Shown one piece after another: positions 54,834 through 64,000 of a stretch of DNA of 64,000 nt (position 1 is the stretch's first letter; every line of letters begins with the position of its first letter). A model generated the notes under the pieces. The model worked only from the letters and a program-made list of their open reading frames with translations. It made no database searches and was not told the DNA's origin. The stretch covers positions 141,012 to 205,011 of the forward strand of contig JAISJN010000012.1 of NCBI GenBank assembly GCA_031261505.1. Reading direction: 5' to 3'. The stretch comes from Clostridioides sp. GTDB lineage: Bacteria > Bacillota > Clostridia > Peptostreptococcales > Peptostreptococcaceae. A program made the position numbers and the translations under genes.

Positions 54834-55873
54834 TGGTTGAAAATAATGTAGTAATGATCGATGGTCAAGAAGTCGAATTGACTGAAGAAATGTTCGAATT
54901 AGACCATATTGATTCACTTGAAAAAGAAGCAATAAGCAGACCTAGCCGTACATTCTGGCAGGATGCTATGTCTAGATTATTTGACAATAAGGGTTCGGTA
55001 GTCGGTCTTGTAATACTTGCAATCTTGATATTACTTACCATATTCGCACCTATATTCTCAAGTATTCCATACGATAAACAGAATCTTATGCACGCAAAGG
55101 TTCCACCTAAATTCCCAGTGATATCTTCCCTAGGGATAATGGACGGTACTTCTCCAGTGGATGGTTCAAAGGTCTATGAAGTTAAACATATAACTCAAAA
55201 TTACCTATTTGGTACAGATGCACTCGGACGTGACATATGGACTAGAGTTTGGTCAGGCGCTAGGGTATCGATGTTCATCGCTATAATAGCTGCTCTCCTC
55301 GACTTAGTCATCGGTGTCACATACGGAGGGGTATCTGCCTACTACGGTGGTAAGGTCGACCTTATCATGCAACGTATAATAGAAGTAATCACCGGAATAC
55401 CATCATTGGTAATACTTACACTCTTAATAATGGTACTTCAACCGGGGATATTTACAATAGCGCTTGCCATGTCTATATCAAACTGGACAGGCATGGCGAG
55501 GGTCGTCAGGTCACAGGTTCTGAAATTAAAAGAACAAGAATTCGTACTTGCGTCTAGGACACTTGGTTCTTCTGATGCAAGGCTTATATTGAAACATTTA
55601 ATACCAAATATCGTTGGACAAATAGTAGTAATGATAATGTTTACACTACCATCTGCAATATTCTATGAAGCCTTCTTGAGTTTCATAGGTTTGGGCTTAC
55701 AACCTCCACATGCTTCATTAGGTATACTCATAAATGATGGATTTAAAACATTCCAAACTCATCCATATATGATGATACTTCCATCAATAGTTATATGTCT
55801 ATTGATATTTAGTTTAAATCTATTAGCAAATGGATTGAGAGATGCAGTCGATCCTAAGATGCGTAATAATTAA
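54833..55873 (+). CDS. oppC: Oligopeptide ABC transporter permease OppC
   Basis: A 346-residue permease partner of OppB. The first helix follows a 50-residue acidic cytosolic segment (SRPSRTFWQDAMSRLFDNKGSVVGL). A periplasmic stretch (about 85-130) has FGTDALGRDIWTRVWSGARVSM, and the EAA loop is EFVLASRTLGSSDARLILKHLIPNI. The C-terminus NLLANGLRDAVDPKMRNN is typical. The start codon overlaps the oppB stop; oppD follows after 17 bases. Confidence 0.95.
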   Translation: MVENNVVMIDGQEVELTEEMFELDHIDSLEKEAISRPSRTFWQDAMSRLFDNKGSVVGLVILAILILLTIFAPIFSSIPYDKQNLMHAKVPPKFPVISSLGIMDGTSPVDGSKVYEVKHITQNYLFGTDALGRDIWTRVWSGARVSMFIAIIAALLDLVIGVTYGGVSAYYGGKVDLIMQRIIEVITGIPSLVILTLLIMVLQPGIFTIALAMSISNWTGMARVVRSQVLKLKEQEFVLASRTLGSSDARLILKHLIPNIVGQIVVMIMFTLPSAIFYEAFLSFIGLGLQPPHASLGILINDGFKTFQTHPYMMILPSIVICLLIFSLNLLANGLRDAVDPKMRNN

Positions 55874-55890
55874 GATAGGCGGTGTAAATT

Positions 55891-56925
55891 ATGGATACAG
55901 AAAAATTGCTCGATGTAAAAGATCTACAAGTAAACTTTAAAACTTACGGCGGTGAAGTTGAAGCTGTAAGAGGGGTTACCTTCGATTTGCACAAAGGTGA
56001 GACCTTAGCCATAGTCGGCGAGTCTGGATCTGGTAAATCAGTAGCCTGCAAGACTATAATGAGAATAATGGCTTCAAACGGATATATAAAACACGGAAGT
56101 ATAATGTTCGGAGATAGAGATATCGCAAAAGTTCCAGAAAGAGAAATGGAAGCTATAAGAGGTAAGGATATCGCTATGATATTCCAGGATCCAATGACTT
56201 CTCTAAACCCTACTATGACTATAGGTAAACAAATATCTGAAGGTATAATCAGACATCAAGGTTTAAATAAGGAAGATGCCAAAAAAAGAGCCATCGAACT
56301 TATCGACCTAGTTGGTATTACCTTCCCTGAAAAAAGATACAAACAGTATCCTCACCAGTTCTCTGGTGGTATGAGACAACGTATCATAATCGCAATAGCA
56401 CTTGCCTGCAACCCTAAGATACTAATTGCAGACGAGCCTACTACTGCACTAGACGTTACTATACAGGCACAGATACTAGAGCTTATAAAGGATCTCCAAA
56501 AGAAAACAGGTGTTGCAGTAATATTTATCACTCATGACCTCGGTGTTGTCGCAAATATGGCTGATAGGGTTGCCGTTATGTACGCTGGTAAGATAATAGA
56601 AATCGGCGACAGTGAAGATATATTCTACGACCCTAGACATCCGTACACTTGCGGTCTTTTGAATTCAATGCCTACTCTAGAAATAGGCGATAATGAACTC
56701 AGCAGTATACCGGGTACTCCACCAGATCTAATGAATCCACCAAAGGGAGATGCATTCGCTCTACGTAATTCACAACCTTTGAAAATAGATTCACTAGTTG
56801 AGCCACCAATGTTTAAAATTTCAGATACTCACTACGCAGCCACTTGGCTACTTCATCCAATGGCTCCAAAAGTAGAGATGAAAAGAAACATTGTAAGGAA
56901 AAAGGGGGTAGCTGCACATGAGTAG
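55891..56925 (+). CDS. oppD: Oligopeptide ABC transporter ATP-binding protein OppD
   Basis: A 344-residue ABC ATPase: Walker [12 protein letters not shown]-loop [12 protein letters not shown], signature FSGGMRQRI, Walker [12 protein letters not shown], and switch [13 protein letters not shown]. The C-terminal peptide-transporter extension ([34 protein letters not shown]) marks the Opp/Dpp class. It has no four-Cys FeS cluster motif, as in many Bacillota homologs. The stop overlaps the oppF start by eight bases. Confidence 0.95.
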   Translation: MDTEKLLDVKDLQVNFKTYGGEVEAVRGVTFDLHKGETLAIVGESGSGKSVACKTIMRIMASNGYIKHGSIMFGDRDIAKVPEREMEAIRGKDIAMIFQDPMTSLNPTMTIGKQISEGIIRHQGLNKEDAKKRAIELIDLVGITFPEKRYKQYPHQFSGGMRQRIIIAIALACNPKILIADEPTTALDVTIQAQILELIKDLQKKTGVAVIFITHDLGVVANMADRVAVMYAGKIIEIGDSEDIFYDPRHPYTCGLLNSMPTLEIGDNELSSIPGTPPDLMNPPKGDAFALRNSQPLKIDSLVEPPMFKISDTHYAATWLLHPMAPKVEMKRNIVRKKGVAAHE

Positions 56926-57892
56926 AAAAAAATTACTTGAGGTGAAGAACCTTAAACAATACTTCAAAATAGATAAAAAGACGACTGTAAAAGCCGTCGA
57001 CGACGTTACCTTCGACATATTTGAAGGTGAAACGTTCGGTCTAGTCGGTGAATCTGGATCTGGTAAATCGACTACAGGTAGAGCTGTAATAAGACTCTAC
57101 CACCCAACAGCTGGAGAAATAACTTTCGACGGCAGAGATATCTCAGGAAAACTAAATGCTGAGGGCAAAAAATTTGTAACTAAAAACATGCAGATGATAT
57201 TCCAGGATCCAATGGCATCTCTTAATCCACGTATGACCGTTATGGATATAATAGCTGAAGGCCTAGATATATACGGCATGTGTAAGGATAAAGAAGATAG
57301 AACACAGAGAGTCTACAAACTTCTGAAGACAGTTGGTCTGAATGAGCAACATGCCAGCAGATACCCACATGAGTTCTCTGGAGGACAAAGACAACGTATA
57401 GGTATAGCGAGAGCCCTTGCAGTTGAGCCAAAATTCATCATCTGTGATGAACCGATCTCAGCGCTTGACGTTTCTATACAAGCACAGGTTGTCAACCTTC
57501 TAAAAAAATTACAAAAAGACTTCAACTACACTTATCTATTTATAGCCCATGACCTTTCGATGGTTAAATATATAAGCGACCGTATAGGAGTTATGCACTG
57601 CGGTCAACTAGTTGAACTAGGAAGTGCCGATGAACTTTACGAATATCCACTTCATCCGTACACTAAATCATTGCTATCAGCAATACCACTTCCAGATCCA
57701 GACTACGAAAGAGATAGAGTTCGTATCAGGTACGATATGAATATGCACGACTACTCTAAAGAACAGCCTAGATGGATTGAGATTAAAGAAGATCACTTTA
57801 TCCTAGCTTCCGAAAGCGAAGAAGTTAAATATCGTGAAGAAATCGAAAAGATTGAAGAACTAAAGAAAATTAAGTCTGAAATCAAAATTTAG
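56918..57892 (+). CDS. oppF: Oligopeptide ABC transporter ATP-binding protein OppF
   Basis: A 324-residue ABC ATPase partner of OppD. Walker [28 protein letters not shown], signature [15 protein letters not shown], Walker [15 protein letters not shown], and switch [13 protein letters not shown]. The C-terminal tail ([16 protein letters not shown]) is OppF-specific and extends in a charged helix. Last gene of the opp operon; a ribosome site GGGGGTAGC lies in the end of oppD. Confidence 0.95.
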   Translation: MSRKKLLEVKNLKQYFKIDKKTTVKAVDDVTFDIFEGETFGLVGESGSGKSTTGRAVIRLYHPTAGEITFDGRDISGKLNAEGKKFVTKNMQMIFQDPMASLNPRMTVMDIIAEGLDIYGMCKDKEDRTQRVYKLLKTVGLNEQHASRYPHEFSGGQRQRIGIARALAVEPKFIICDEPISALDVSIQAQVVNLLKKLQKDFNYTYLFIAHDLSMVKYISDRIGVMHCGQLVELGSADELYEYPLHPYTKSLLSAIPLPDPDYERDRVRIRYDMNMHDYSKEQPRWIEIKEDHFILASESEEVKYREEIEKIEELKKIKSEIKI

Positions 57893-58066
57893 TTAGAGAC
57901 CGCGTTGAATATGGTTTTGAAATCGAACGCAAATATATGGCCGCCACCTCTTATGTTTATCATCTAAGCTCCTCTCGGAACTTGACGGTATTCATAAGAA
58001 CAGGCGACCTTTTTAATTACGAGGAGAATATTTGATGCCTGAAGTAATCAATACACTTAAAAAAAT
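57893..58066 (+). other. Chain of short open segments after oppF
   Basis: From just after the oppF stop a frame with no start codon runs to TGA 58033-58035 and encodes a protein-like stretch (EYGFEIERKYMAATSYVYHL, NLTVFIRTGDLFNYEEN). Its TGA overlaps ATG of an 11-codon ORF (MPEVINTLKKI) whose own stop overlaps the ATG of the next gene (ATGA). GAGGAG precedes the 11-codon ORF. It could be a decayed gene or a leader-peptide arrangement; I recognise no family. Confidence 0.35.
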
Positions 58067-58279
58067 ATGAGCAAACGACTCTACACGGGATTGGGATTAT
58101 TATTGCTCATTTCGATGATATCAACAGGCTGTAATGTGACAGCTAATAAATACAAATCAGATTTGGATAAAAAAACTGGTCTCGTTATTTGCGGAGACAA
58201 CGATTATAACATCCTCGCAAATAAGGGAGATACGGTCACGATTCAAACCAAGGTATATGTACTTAAATTAATCAAATAA
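58067..58279 (+). CDS. Small putative lipoprotein
   Basis: A 70-residue protein with a basic start (MSKRLYTG), a hydrophobic core and the lipobox-like ISTGC at about residues 18-22. The mature part is about 48 residues (ending TIQTKVYVLKLIK), short for a stable lipoprotein. It starts inside the stop of an upstream 11-codon ORF (ATGA). It may be the truncated N-terminus of a longer lipoprotein. Function unknown. Confidence 0.5.
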   Translation: MSKRLYTGLGLLLLISMISTGCNVTANKYKSDLDKKTGLVICGDNDYNILANKGDTVTIQTKVYVLKLIK

Positions 58280-58340
58280 TTAATTTAATAATTAAATCAT
58301 TTGGTTATTACTACTCAAGGTGACCTCCCATTGGTTTTCA

Positions 58341-58450
58341 AAAAAATATCGACAGTCGGTATATTTAAACTTATACTGATTGTCGATATTTTAAAACTAT
58401 ATTGATAGTCGATATCATTAAACTATGCTGATTGTCGATATTGTTTTTTC
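58341..58450. terminator. Convergent terminator with a three-fold repeated arm
   Basis: ATATCGACAGTCGGTAT (58347-58363) pairs with ATACTGATTGTCGATAT (ending 58389), with T-rich flanks on both strands. The right arm is then repeated twice more with a 26-base period (AGTCGATAT at 58407, TGTCGATAT at 58433), the last copy followed by TGTTTTTTC. It lies between the opp-side genes and uvrA, which converge. Confidence 0.75.
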
Positions 58451-58484
58451 GTTGTCTAAGGCACACGCCCTTAGTTAGATAAAT

Positions 58485-61349
58485 CTATTCAAAATACCTC
58501 TTTAAATACTGTCCTGTATATGATTCTTCTACTTTTGAGACCTCTTTAGGTGTACCTGTTGCCACGACAGTACCTCCACCGTCGCCGCCCTCAGGTCCCA
58601 AATCTATAATATAGTCACTAGTCTTTATTACATCGAGGTTATGCTCTATAACCAAGACTGTATTACCTGTGTCAGCGAGCTTCTGAAGCACCTCTATGAG
58701 CTTATCTATGTCTGCAACGTGTAATCCTGTTGTAGGCTCGTCTAAGATGTAGAGAGTCTTTCCAGTAGGTCTCTTACTCAACTCTGTAGCCAACTTTATT
58801 CTCTGAGCCTCTCCACCTGATAGCTGAGTAGATGGTTGACCTAGTTTGATATATGAAAGGCCTACATCTGCTAGAGTCTGAAGCTTTCTCTTTATATTTG
58901 GTATATTCTCAAAGAATTCTACCGCCTCTTCTACATTCATATCCAGTACGTCGGCTATAGTCTTGTCCTTGTACTTGACCTGTAGAGTCTCTCTGTTGTA
59001 CCTAGCGCCCTTGCAAACCTCACATGGCACATATACATCTGGAAGGAAGTGCATCTCTATCTTGAGGATACCGTCGCCCTTACAAGCCTCACATCTTCCA
59101 CCTTTTACATTGAAGCTAAATCTTCCTTTTTTGTATCCCCTCGCCTTTGCCTCGTTTGTCGATGCAAATAAATCCCTTATCTGGTCGAACACTCCTGTAT
59201 ATGTTGCTGGATTCGACCTAGGTGTCCTGCCTATTGGGCTTTGGTCTATATTTATTACCTTATCTATATTTTCTATTCCTTCTATTTTCTTGTGTTTTCC
59301 AGCTCTTCTTCTAGCCCTATTTACTATGCTAGATACTGCATTGTAGAGGATGTCGTTTACTAGGGTACTCTTTCCTGAGCCAGATACACCTGTAATACAT
59401 ACAAACTGTCCTAGAGGTATACTTACATCAATATTCTTTAGGTTGTTTTCCTTTGCTCCGATGACTTTCAAGAAGTTGCCATTTCCTTCTCTCGTCATCT
59501 CTGGGATGTGTATTTCCTTTTCTCCGCTTAAATACTGACCTGTGATTGAATTTTCCTCTTCCATTATATCGTCAATACTTCCCTGTGCAACTATATATCC
59601 TCCGTGAAGTCCTGCTCCAGGTCCAATGTCGACTATGTGGTCTGCCTCCCTCATAGTTTCCTCATCGTGCTCTACGACTATCAAGGTATTTCCTAGGTTA
59701 GTCAGATTTCTAAGAGATTCTATAAGCTTTCCATTATCCCTCTGATGGAGTCCTATACTCGGTTCGTCCAGTACGTACAAGACCCCCACAAGCGCTGAAC
59801 CTATTTGCGTCGCTAGTCTTATACGCTGAGCTTCCCCACCTGAAAGAGTTCCCGCTTTTCTAGATAAATTCAAATAATCTAAACCTACATCTCTAAGGAA
59901 TGATGCTCTTGATATTATTTCCTTTATTATATCCTTTGCTATAAAATGTTTCATCTCAGTAAGTTCTAGATTTTGCATGAAATCAATGAGATCGTTTATA
60001 GATAAATCAGTCACTTCCATTATATTTTTTCCATCGATCAATACCGACAGCACTTCTTTTCTGAGTCTATTTCCATGACATCTCGGACAAGGCGTCTCTG
60101 CCATATACTCTTCGATTTTATCCCTCATAAATTCTGAATGAGTCTCTTTATATCTTCTTTCTAAGTTTTCAATTACCCCTTCGAAATACGAATTATACGT
60201 CCTTCTTCCTCCAAATTTAGACTCGTATACGAATTCTACCTTCACATTATCCTTACCGTATAGAAGTTCTTGTTTAAAGTCTTCTGGAAGGTCTTTATAA
60301 GGCGTTGTAAGTGATACCCCATATGTCTTTGCTACGCTTTTAAGCATCTTTGTGTAGTAAGTATCATCGTTGAGACCAGCTGAACCCCAGGCTGCAATTG
60401 CACCCTGTTTTATAGATAATTCCGGATTTGGCACTACTAGTTCTGGATCTACTTCCTTACTTTCCCCTATACCGTTACATAGGTCACATGCTCCATAGGG
60501 GGCATTGAATGAAAACATTCTAGGTGAAACCTCTTCTATTGCTATCCCGTGTTCTGGGCAGGCAAATTTTGTCGAGAACATTATTTCATATCCCTCGATT
60601 TCATTTCCTTCTGAATCGAGTTGTCCTCCCATTACCTGTGCTACTACTAATCCATCTGACAATTTGATCGTAGTTTCTAATGAATCTCCAAGTCTATTTT
60701 CAATTCCTTCCTTTACCACGATTCTATCTATAACTACTTCTATATTATGCTTTTTATTCTTGGCTAGCTCTAGTGTGTCAGTATCTGCTACCTCATAGTT
60801 TTCACCATCTATTCTAACCCTCACATACCCTTCTTTTCTTATGCTTTCTAGAACTTTTTTATGACTCCCCTTCTGACCCCATACCACTGGTGATAGAAGT
60901 TGGATTTTTGTCTTATTTGGCAGTTCTAATATCTTATCTGCTATTTCTTGAACCGTCATCTGGCTTATTTTTTTCCCGCAAGTCGGGCAGTGTACATCTC
61001 CGACCCTTGCAAATAATAGCCTTAGGTAGTCGTATACCTCTGTTACAGTACCTACAGTAGATCTAGGATTTTTAGATGTCGTCTTCTGGTCTATTGAAAT
61101 TGCCGGTGATAGACCTCCTATGAACTCTACGCTTGGTTTTTCCATCTGTCCAAGGAACTGCCTTGCGTATGATGACAGGCTCTCTACGTAGCGTCTTTGC
61201 CCCTCTGCATAGATAGTGTCAAACGCCAAGGATGATTTACCTGATCCCGACAGCCCTGTAAATACTATGAATTTATCTCTAGGTAGTTCTAGGTTCACGT
61301 TTTTCAGGTTGTGTTCCCTAGCACCTTTTATAATTATCTTATCGTCCAT
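58485..61349 (-). CDS. uvrA: UvrABC system protein A (excinuclease ATPase)
   Basis: A 954-residue damage-recognition ATPase. Two ABC modules with Walker [15 protein letters not shown] and [14 protein letters not shown]; signatures [12 protein letters not shown] and [12 protein letters not shown]; Walker [10 protein letters not shown] and ILDEPTTGL. Zinc sites: CPTCGKK, CDLCNG, CPRCHG, and the CEACKGDG...CEVCKGAR finger. The [16 protein letters not shown] segment binds UvrB. Length is typical. It follows uvrB by 113 bases on the same strand, probably a damage-response operon; I could not identify a convincing LexA box. Confidence 0.97.
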   Translation of the reverse strand: MDDKIIIKGAREHNLKNVNLELPRDKFIVFTGLSGSGKSSLAFDTIYAEGQRRYVESLSSYARQFLGQMEKPSVEFIGGLSPAISIDQKTTSKNPRSTVGTVTEVYDYLRLLFARVGDVHCPTCGKKISQMTVQEIADKILELPNKTKIQLLSPVVWGQKGSHKKVLESIRKEGYVRVRIDGENYEVADTDTLELAKNKKHNIEVVIDRIVVKEGIENRLGDSLETTIKLSDGLVVAQVMGGQLDSEGNEIEGYEIMFSTKFACPEHGIAIEEVSPRMFSFNAPYGACDLCNGIGESKEVDPELVVPNPELSIKQGAIAAWGSAGLNDDTYYTKMLKSVAKTYGVSLTTPYKDLPEDFKQELLYGKDNVKVEFVYESKFGGRRTYNSYFEGVIENLERRYKETHSEFMRDKIEEYMAETPCPRCHGNRLRKEVLSVLIDGKNIMEVTDLSINDLIDFMQNLELTEMKHFIAKDIIKEIISRASFLRDVGLDYLNLSRKAGTLSGGEAQRIRLATQIGSALVGVLYVLDEPSIGLHQRDNGKLIESLRNLTNLGNTLIVVEHDEETMREADHIVDIGPGAGLHGGYIVAQGSIDDIMEEENSITGQYLSGEKEIHIPEMTREGNGNFLKVIGAKENNLKNIDVSIPLGQFVCITGVSGSGKSTLVNDILYNAVSSIVNRARRRAGKHKKIEGIENIDKVINIDQSPIGRTPRSNPATYTGVFDQIRDLFASTNEAKARGYKKGRFSFNVKGGRCEACKGDGILKIEMHFLPDVYVPCEVCKGARYNRETLQVKYKDKTIADVLDMNVEEAVEFFENIPNIKRKLQTLADVGLSYIKLGQPSTQLSGGEAQRIKLATELSKRPTGKTLYILDEPTTGLHVADIDKLIEVLQKLADTGNTVLVIEHNLDVIKTSDYIIDLGPEGGDGGGTVVATGTPKEVSKVEESYTGQYLKRYFE

Positions 61350-61462
61350 TACATTACCTTTCTAATAACTAATTTTATTTTAGCGAGATTCGCAATATCT
61401 ATTCTCGATAGTACTGGTTTTTTTAGGTTTTATGGCAATAATTCATCCTAGCAATTACGTCG

Positions 61463-63454
61463 CTATTTTGAATTCACCTTTTTTAATTTTTCAAGCTTGT
61501 TTTCTAGTTCTTTTATCTTGTCCCTTAGTTGAGCAGCCCTTTCAAACTGAAGTTCCTTAGCTGACTCGAGCATTTCTTTCTTGAGTTTTTTCAAATTCTT
61601 TCTTATTTCCTCTGCATCGGCGGTTTCTTTTATTCCGTATACAACCTCGTCTTCTGCGACCGCCGTCGCCTCTATGCTATCTCTGATGCCCTTGTGTATA
61701 CTCATCGGAGTTATATTATGTTCTATATTATACTCATTTTGTATCGTCCTTCTTCTGCTCGTCTCTTCTATAGCCTTTGCCATCGAATCTGTAATCTTGT
61801 CGGCGTACATTATTACCCTGCCCTTTTCATTTCTAGCAGCTCGTCCTATAGTCTGTACCAATGAGGTTTCAGATCGCAAGAATCCTTCCTTATCCGCATC
61901 GAGTATAGCTATTAAAGATACTTCTGGAATATCAAGACCCTCTCTCAGAAGGTTTATTCCAACTAGCACATCGAATTTTCCAAGCCTTAAATCCCTTATT
62001 ATCTCCGTCCTCTCGAGTGTCACTATATCTGAATGGAGGTATTTTACCTTTACCCCTACTTCTTTTAGGTAATCGGTGAGGTCCTCGCTCATTTTCTTTG
62101 TCAGAGTTGTTATGAGTACCCTTTCCCCATTTTCAACAGTCTTGGTGATTTCCCCTAAGAGGTTATCTATTTGGTTTTCTATAGGTCTTACCTCCACCAC
62201 TGGGTCGAGCAGTCCTGTTGGCCTTATTATCTGTTCTGCAACACAGTCTGAATGTGTGATTTCATATGGTCCAGGTGTCGCGCTGGCAAATACCATCTGA
62301 TTTATATTTTCCTCAAACTCCGAAAAGTTCAGCGGTCTATTATCGAGTGCTGATGGCAGTCTAAATCCATTTTCAACTAGGGTCGTCTTTCTCGATTTAT
62401 CTCCAGCGTGCATTCCTCTTACCTGTGGGATTGTCACATGTGACTCATCTACTATTATAAGGAAATCATCTGGGAAGAAGTCCATAAGCGTGCTTGGTTT
62501 TTCACCAGGAGCCCTCCCTGTGATATGCCTCGAGTAGTTTTCTATACCCTGGCAAAATCCAATCTCTCTAAGCATTTCGATATCGTACTTAGTCCTCTGC
62601 TCAATACGCTGAGCTTCTAAGAGTTTCCCCTCGGATTTAAACTTTTCTACTGTCTCCTCAAGTTCTTCCTCTATTGTTTCAACCGCTCTTTCGATCCTCT
62701 CCGGTGTTGTAACATAATGTGACGCCGGGAATATGACTACATGATTTCTAACTCCGACAATCTTTCCTGTTATGTAGTCTATCTCCGTTATCCTATCTAT
62801 CTCATCCCCGAAAAATTCAACCCTGATAGCCCTCTCGTCATTGCTGGCTGGGAATATTTCTAGTACGTCTCCTCTAACTCTAAACGTTCCCCTACCAAAA
62901 TTTATATCGTTTCTTTCGTATTGTATTTCTATGAGCCTCTGTATTACCTCATCCCTGTCCTTTTCCATTCCAGGTCTCAACGATAGCATGAGTTCCTTAT
63001 AGTCCTTAGGATCACCCAAACCGTAAATACAGGATACCGACGAAATTACAATAGTATCTCTTCTCTCTAAGATAGAAGCTGTTGCTGAATGTCTTAGCTT
63101 ATCTATCTCGTCGTTTATACTGGCATCTTTTTCTATATATGTGTCGCTAGCCGCAACATATGCCTCTGGTTGGTAGTAGTCGTAGTAACTTACAAAGTAT
63201 TCCACTGCGTTTTCTGGGAAAAATTCTTTGAACTCACTATACAGCTGTGCTGCCAATGTTTTATTATGAGCCATTACGAGCGTCGGCTTATTTATTTTTT
63301 CTATTATATTAGCCATAGTGAAAGTTTTTCCCGAACCAGTTACCCCTAGCAATGTCGAAAATTTCTCGTCTTTATTTATAGATTTAACTATTTGATCTAT
63401 TGCATCTGGTTGGTCACCTGTAGGCTTAAAATCAGATTTTATCTTAAAATCCAT
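61463..63454 (-). CDS. uvrB: UvrABC system protein B (excinuclease helicase)
   Basis: A 663-residue DNA-damage verification protein. Walker [13 protein letters not shown]; the beta-hairpin [23 protein letters not shown] that inserts at lesions; DEAD-like box VDESHV; helicase motif [11 protein letters not shown]; and the C-terminal UvrC-binding UVR helix ([18 protein letters not shown]). All domains complete. The start follows AGGAAG. A mobile repeat lies in its promoter region (63483-63577). Confidence 0.97.
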   Translation of the reverse strand: MDFKIKSDFKPTGDQPDAIDQIVKSINKDEKFSTLLGVTGSGKTFTMANIIEKINKPTLVMAHNKTLAAQLYSEFKEFFPENAVEYFVSYYDYYQPEAYVAASDTYIEKDASINDEIDKLRHSATASILERRDTIVISSVSCIYGLGDPKDYKELMLSLRPGMEKDRDEVIQRLIEIQYERNDINFGRGTFRVRGDVLEIFPASNDERAIRVEFFGDEIDRITEIDYITGKIVGVRNHVVIFPASHYVTTPERIERAVETIEEELEETVEKFKSEGKLLEAQRIEQRTKYDIEMLREIGFCQGIENYSRHITGRAPGEKPSTLMDFFPDDFLIIVDESHVTIPQVRGMHAGDKSRKTTLVENGFRLPSALDNRPLNFSEFEENINQMVFASATPGPYEITHSDCVAEQIIRPTGLLDPVVEVRPIENQIDNLLGEITKTVENGERVLITTLTKKMSEDLTDYLKEVGVKVKYLHSDIVTLERTEIIRDLRLGKFDVLVGINLLREGLDIPEVSLIAILDADKEGFLRSETSLVQTIGRAARNEKGRVIMYADKITDSMAKAIEETSRRRTIQNEYNIEHNITPMSIHKGIRDSIEATAVAEDEVVYGIKETADAEEIRKNLKKLKKEMLESAKELQFERAAQLRDKIKELENKLEKLKKVNSK

Positions 63455-63482
63455 CGCTTCACTTCCTTTCGGAGTTCGTTTT

Positions 63483-63577
63483 TACATTTGATTCAACGAT
63501 TTCAGCGGGTGTTACCCCAGCTGAAATGAGAATTATGCCAACACCTATATAGGTTACGCATCTTTCTCAAGTTAAAA
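63483..63577 (+). repeat. Intact-type ~100-bp two-hairpin repeat
   Basis: ACATTTGATTCAACGATTTCAGCGGGTGTTACCCCAGCTGAAATGAG (hairpin 1), ACACCT-atat-AGGTTA (hairpin 2), end CTTTCTCAAGTTA. It lies between the uvrB start and the rRNA operon. The remaining gap to 63680 shows no gene. Confidence 0.65.
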
Positions 63578-63678
63578 ACTTATCCCTATTATTTTGCTAT
63601 TTTACTGTTTTGATTCTTCTGCCTCATTTTCTATTATATCATAATAATTAATCTTATCATGTTTTTGATTTTCTATGT

Positions 63679-63710
63679 CAAAAGGCCTCTATGGGGGATA
63701 GAGGCCTTCT
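63679..63710. terminator. Strong GC-rich hairpin, probable rRNA operon terminator
   Basis: AAGGCCTCTA-tgggggaT-AGAGGCCTT, an almost perfect stem. CCTTTTG follows on the minus strand. It lies about 190 bases beyond the 3' end of 5S rRNA. The AT-rich stretch 63720-63895 otherwise holds nothing I can support. Confidence 0.65.
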
Positions 63711-63902
63711 GGGGAGATTGAGTAATCTTTTTTAATATTATTAGTTACATTATAATTATGTCCCTAATACACAGGTTTTAAACACTTTTATGAATTTTTT
63801 TTTATTTTTATGGTTGTTTTTTTAATTTATCCTTATTTTACTGCTAGAATATCCCTCTCAGCTTAAATGCTAAATAAAAATTTACAATAAAAAAAGATTA
63901 AG

Positions 63903-64000
<98 letters not shown>

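Noticed and set aside
57930..57985. GGCCGCCACCTCTTATG as another repeat copy
   Set aside because: Only the GCCGCCACCT word matches; no second arm or CTCAAGTT end follows.
10485..63577. Palindromic repeats as a CRISPR array
   Set aside because: Copies are kilobases apart with no regular spacers and no cas genes.

Overview
The window looks like chromosome of a low-GC, Gram-positive, obligately fermentative member of the Clostridia, probably near the Peptostreptococcales. The evidence is AT-rich intergenic DNA, strong Shine-Dalgarno sites (AGGAGG/GGAGGT), a cell-wall-binding-repeat-2 surface protein, a complete split glycine cleavage operon (gcvT-gcvH-gcvPA-gcvPB-lpd), and the conserved Firmicutes block hprK / murB-PHP-rapZ-yvcK-whiA-dnaE-pfkA-pyk. 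I cannot name the genus. Most genes lie on the minus strand, including a rRNA operon whose 5S gene enters at the right edge.

Left part (1-25 kb): a partial surface protein, a CtpE-like P-type ATPase, a TPP-riboswitch-controlled ThiE-ThiD fusion, a decayed glycosyltransferase, an AIM24-family protein, and a two-component system next to a three-gene lantibiotic-immunity-type ABC transporter (similar in plan to Cpr of Clostridioides difficile). Then come the glycine cleavage operon with a strong promoter and a possible degenerate glycine riboswitch, mgtE, rlmD, a broken P-loop kinase, a lysophospholipase-like hydrolase and a flavodoxin-like protein. Middle (25.3-29.1 kb): a tightly coupled three-gene cassette of a GHKL (Bergerat-fold) ATPase and two proteins I do not recognise. 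It abuts the orphaned 3' tail of an S66 LD-carboxypeptidase gene and is the best candidate here for an undescribed accessory or defence module.

Right part (29.5-64 kb): glycolytic pyk and pfkA, dnaE, the whiA-nudix-yvcK-rapZ-PHP-murB cluster, two tandem cardiolipin synthases, a CPA1 Na+/H+ antiporter with an anomalous start, hprK, uvrC, an oligopeptide permease operon, uvrA-uvrB and 5S rRNA. The Opp binding protein is arranged as a circular permutant: signal peptide, then the family's usual C-terminal half, then its usual N-terminal half.

Across the whole window a roughly 100-bp two-hairpin repeat ending in a CTCAAGTTAT-like sequence recurs at least eight to ten times, intact or degraded, always in the same orientation and almost always between genes. 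It looks like a non-autonomous IS200/IS605-type (PATE-like) element. No transposase, CRISPR array or tRNA was found.
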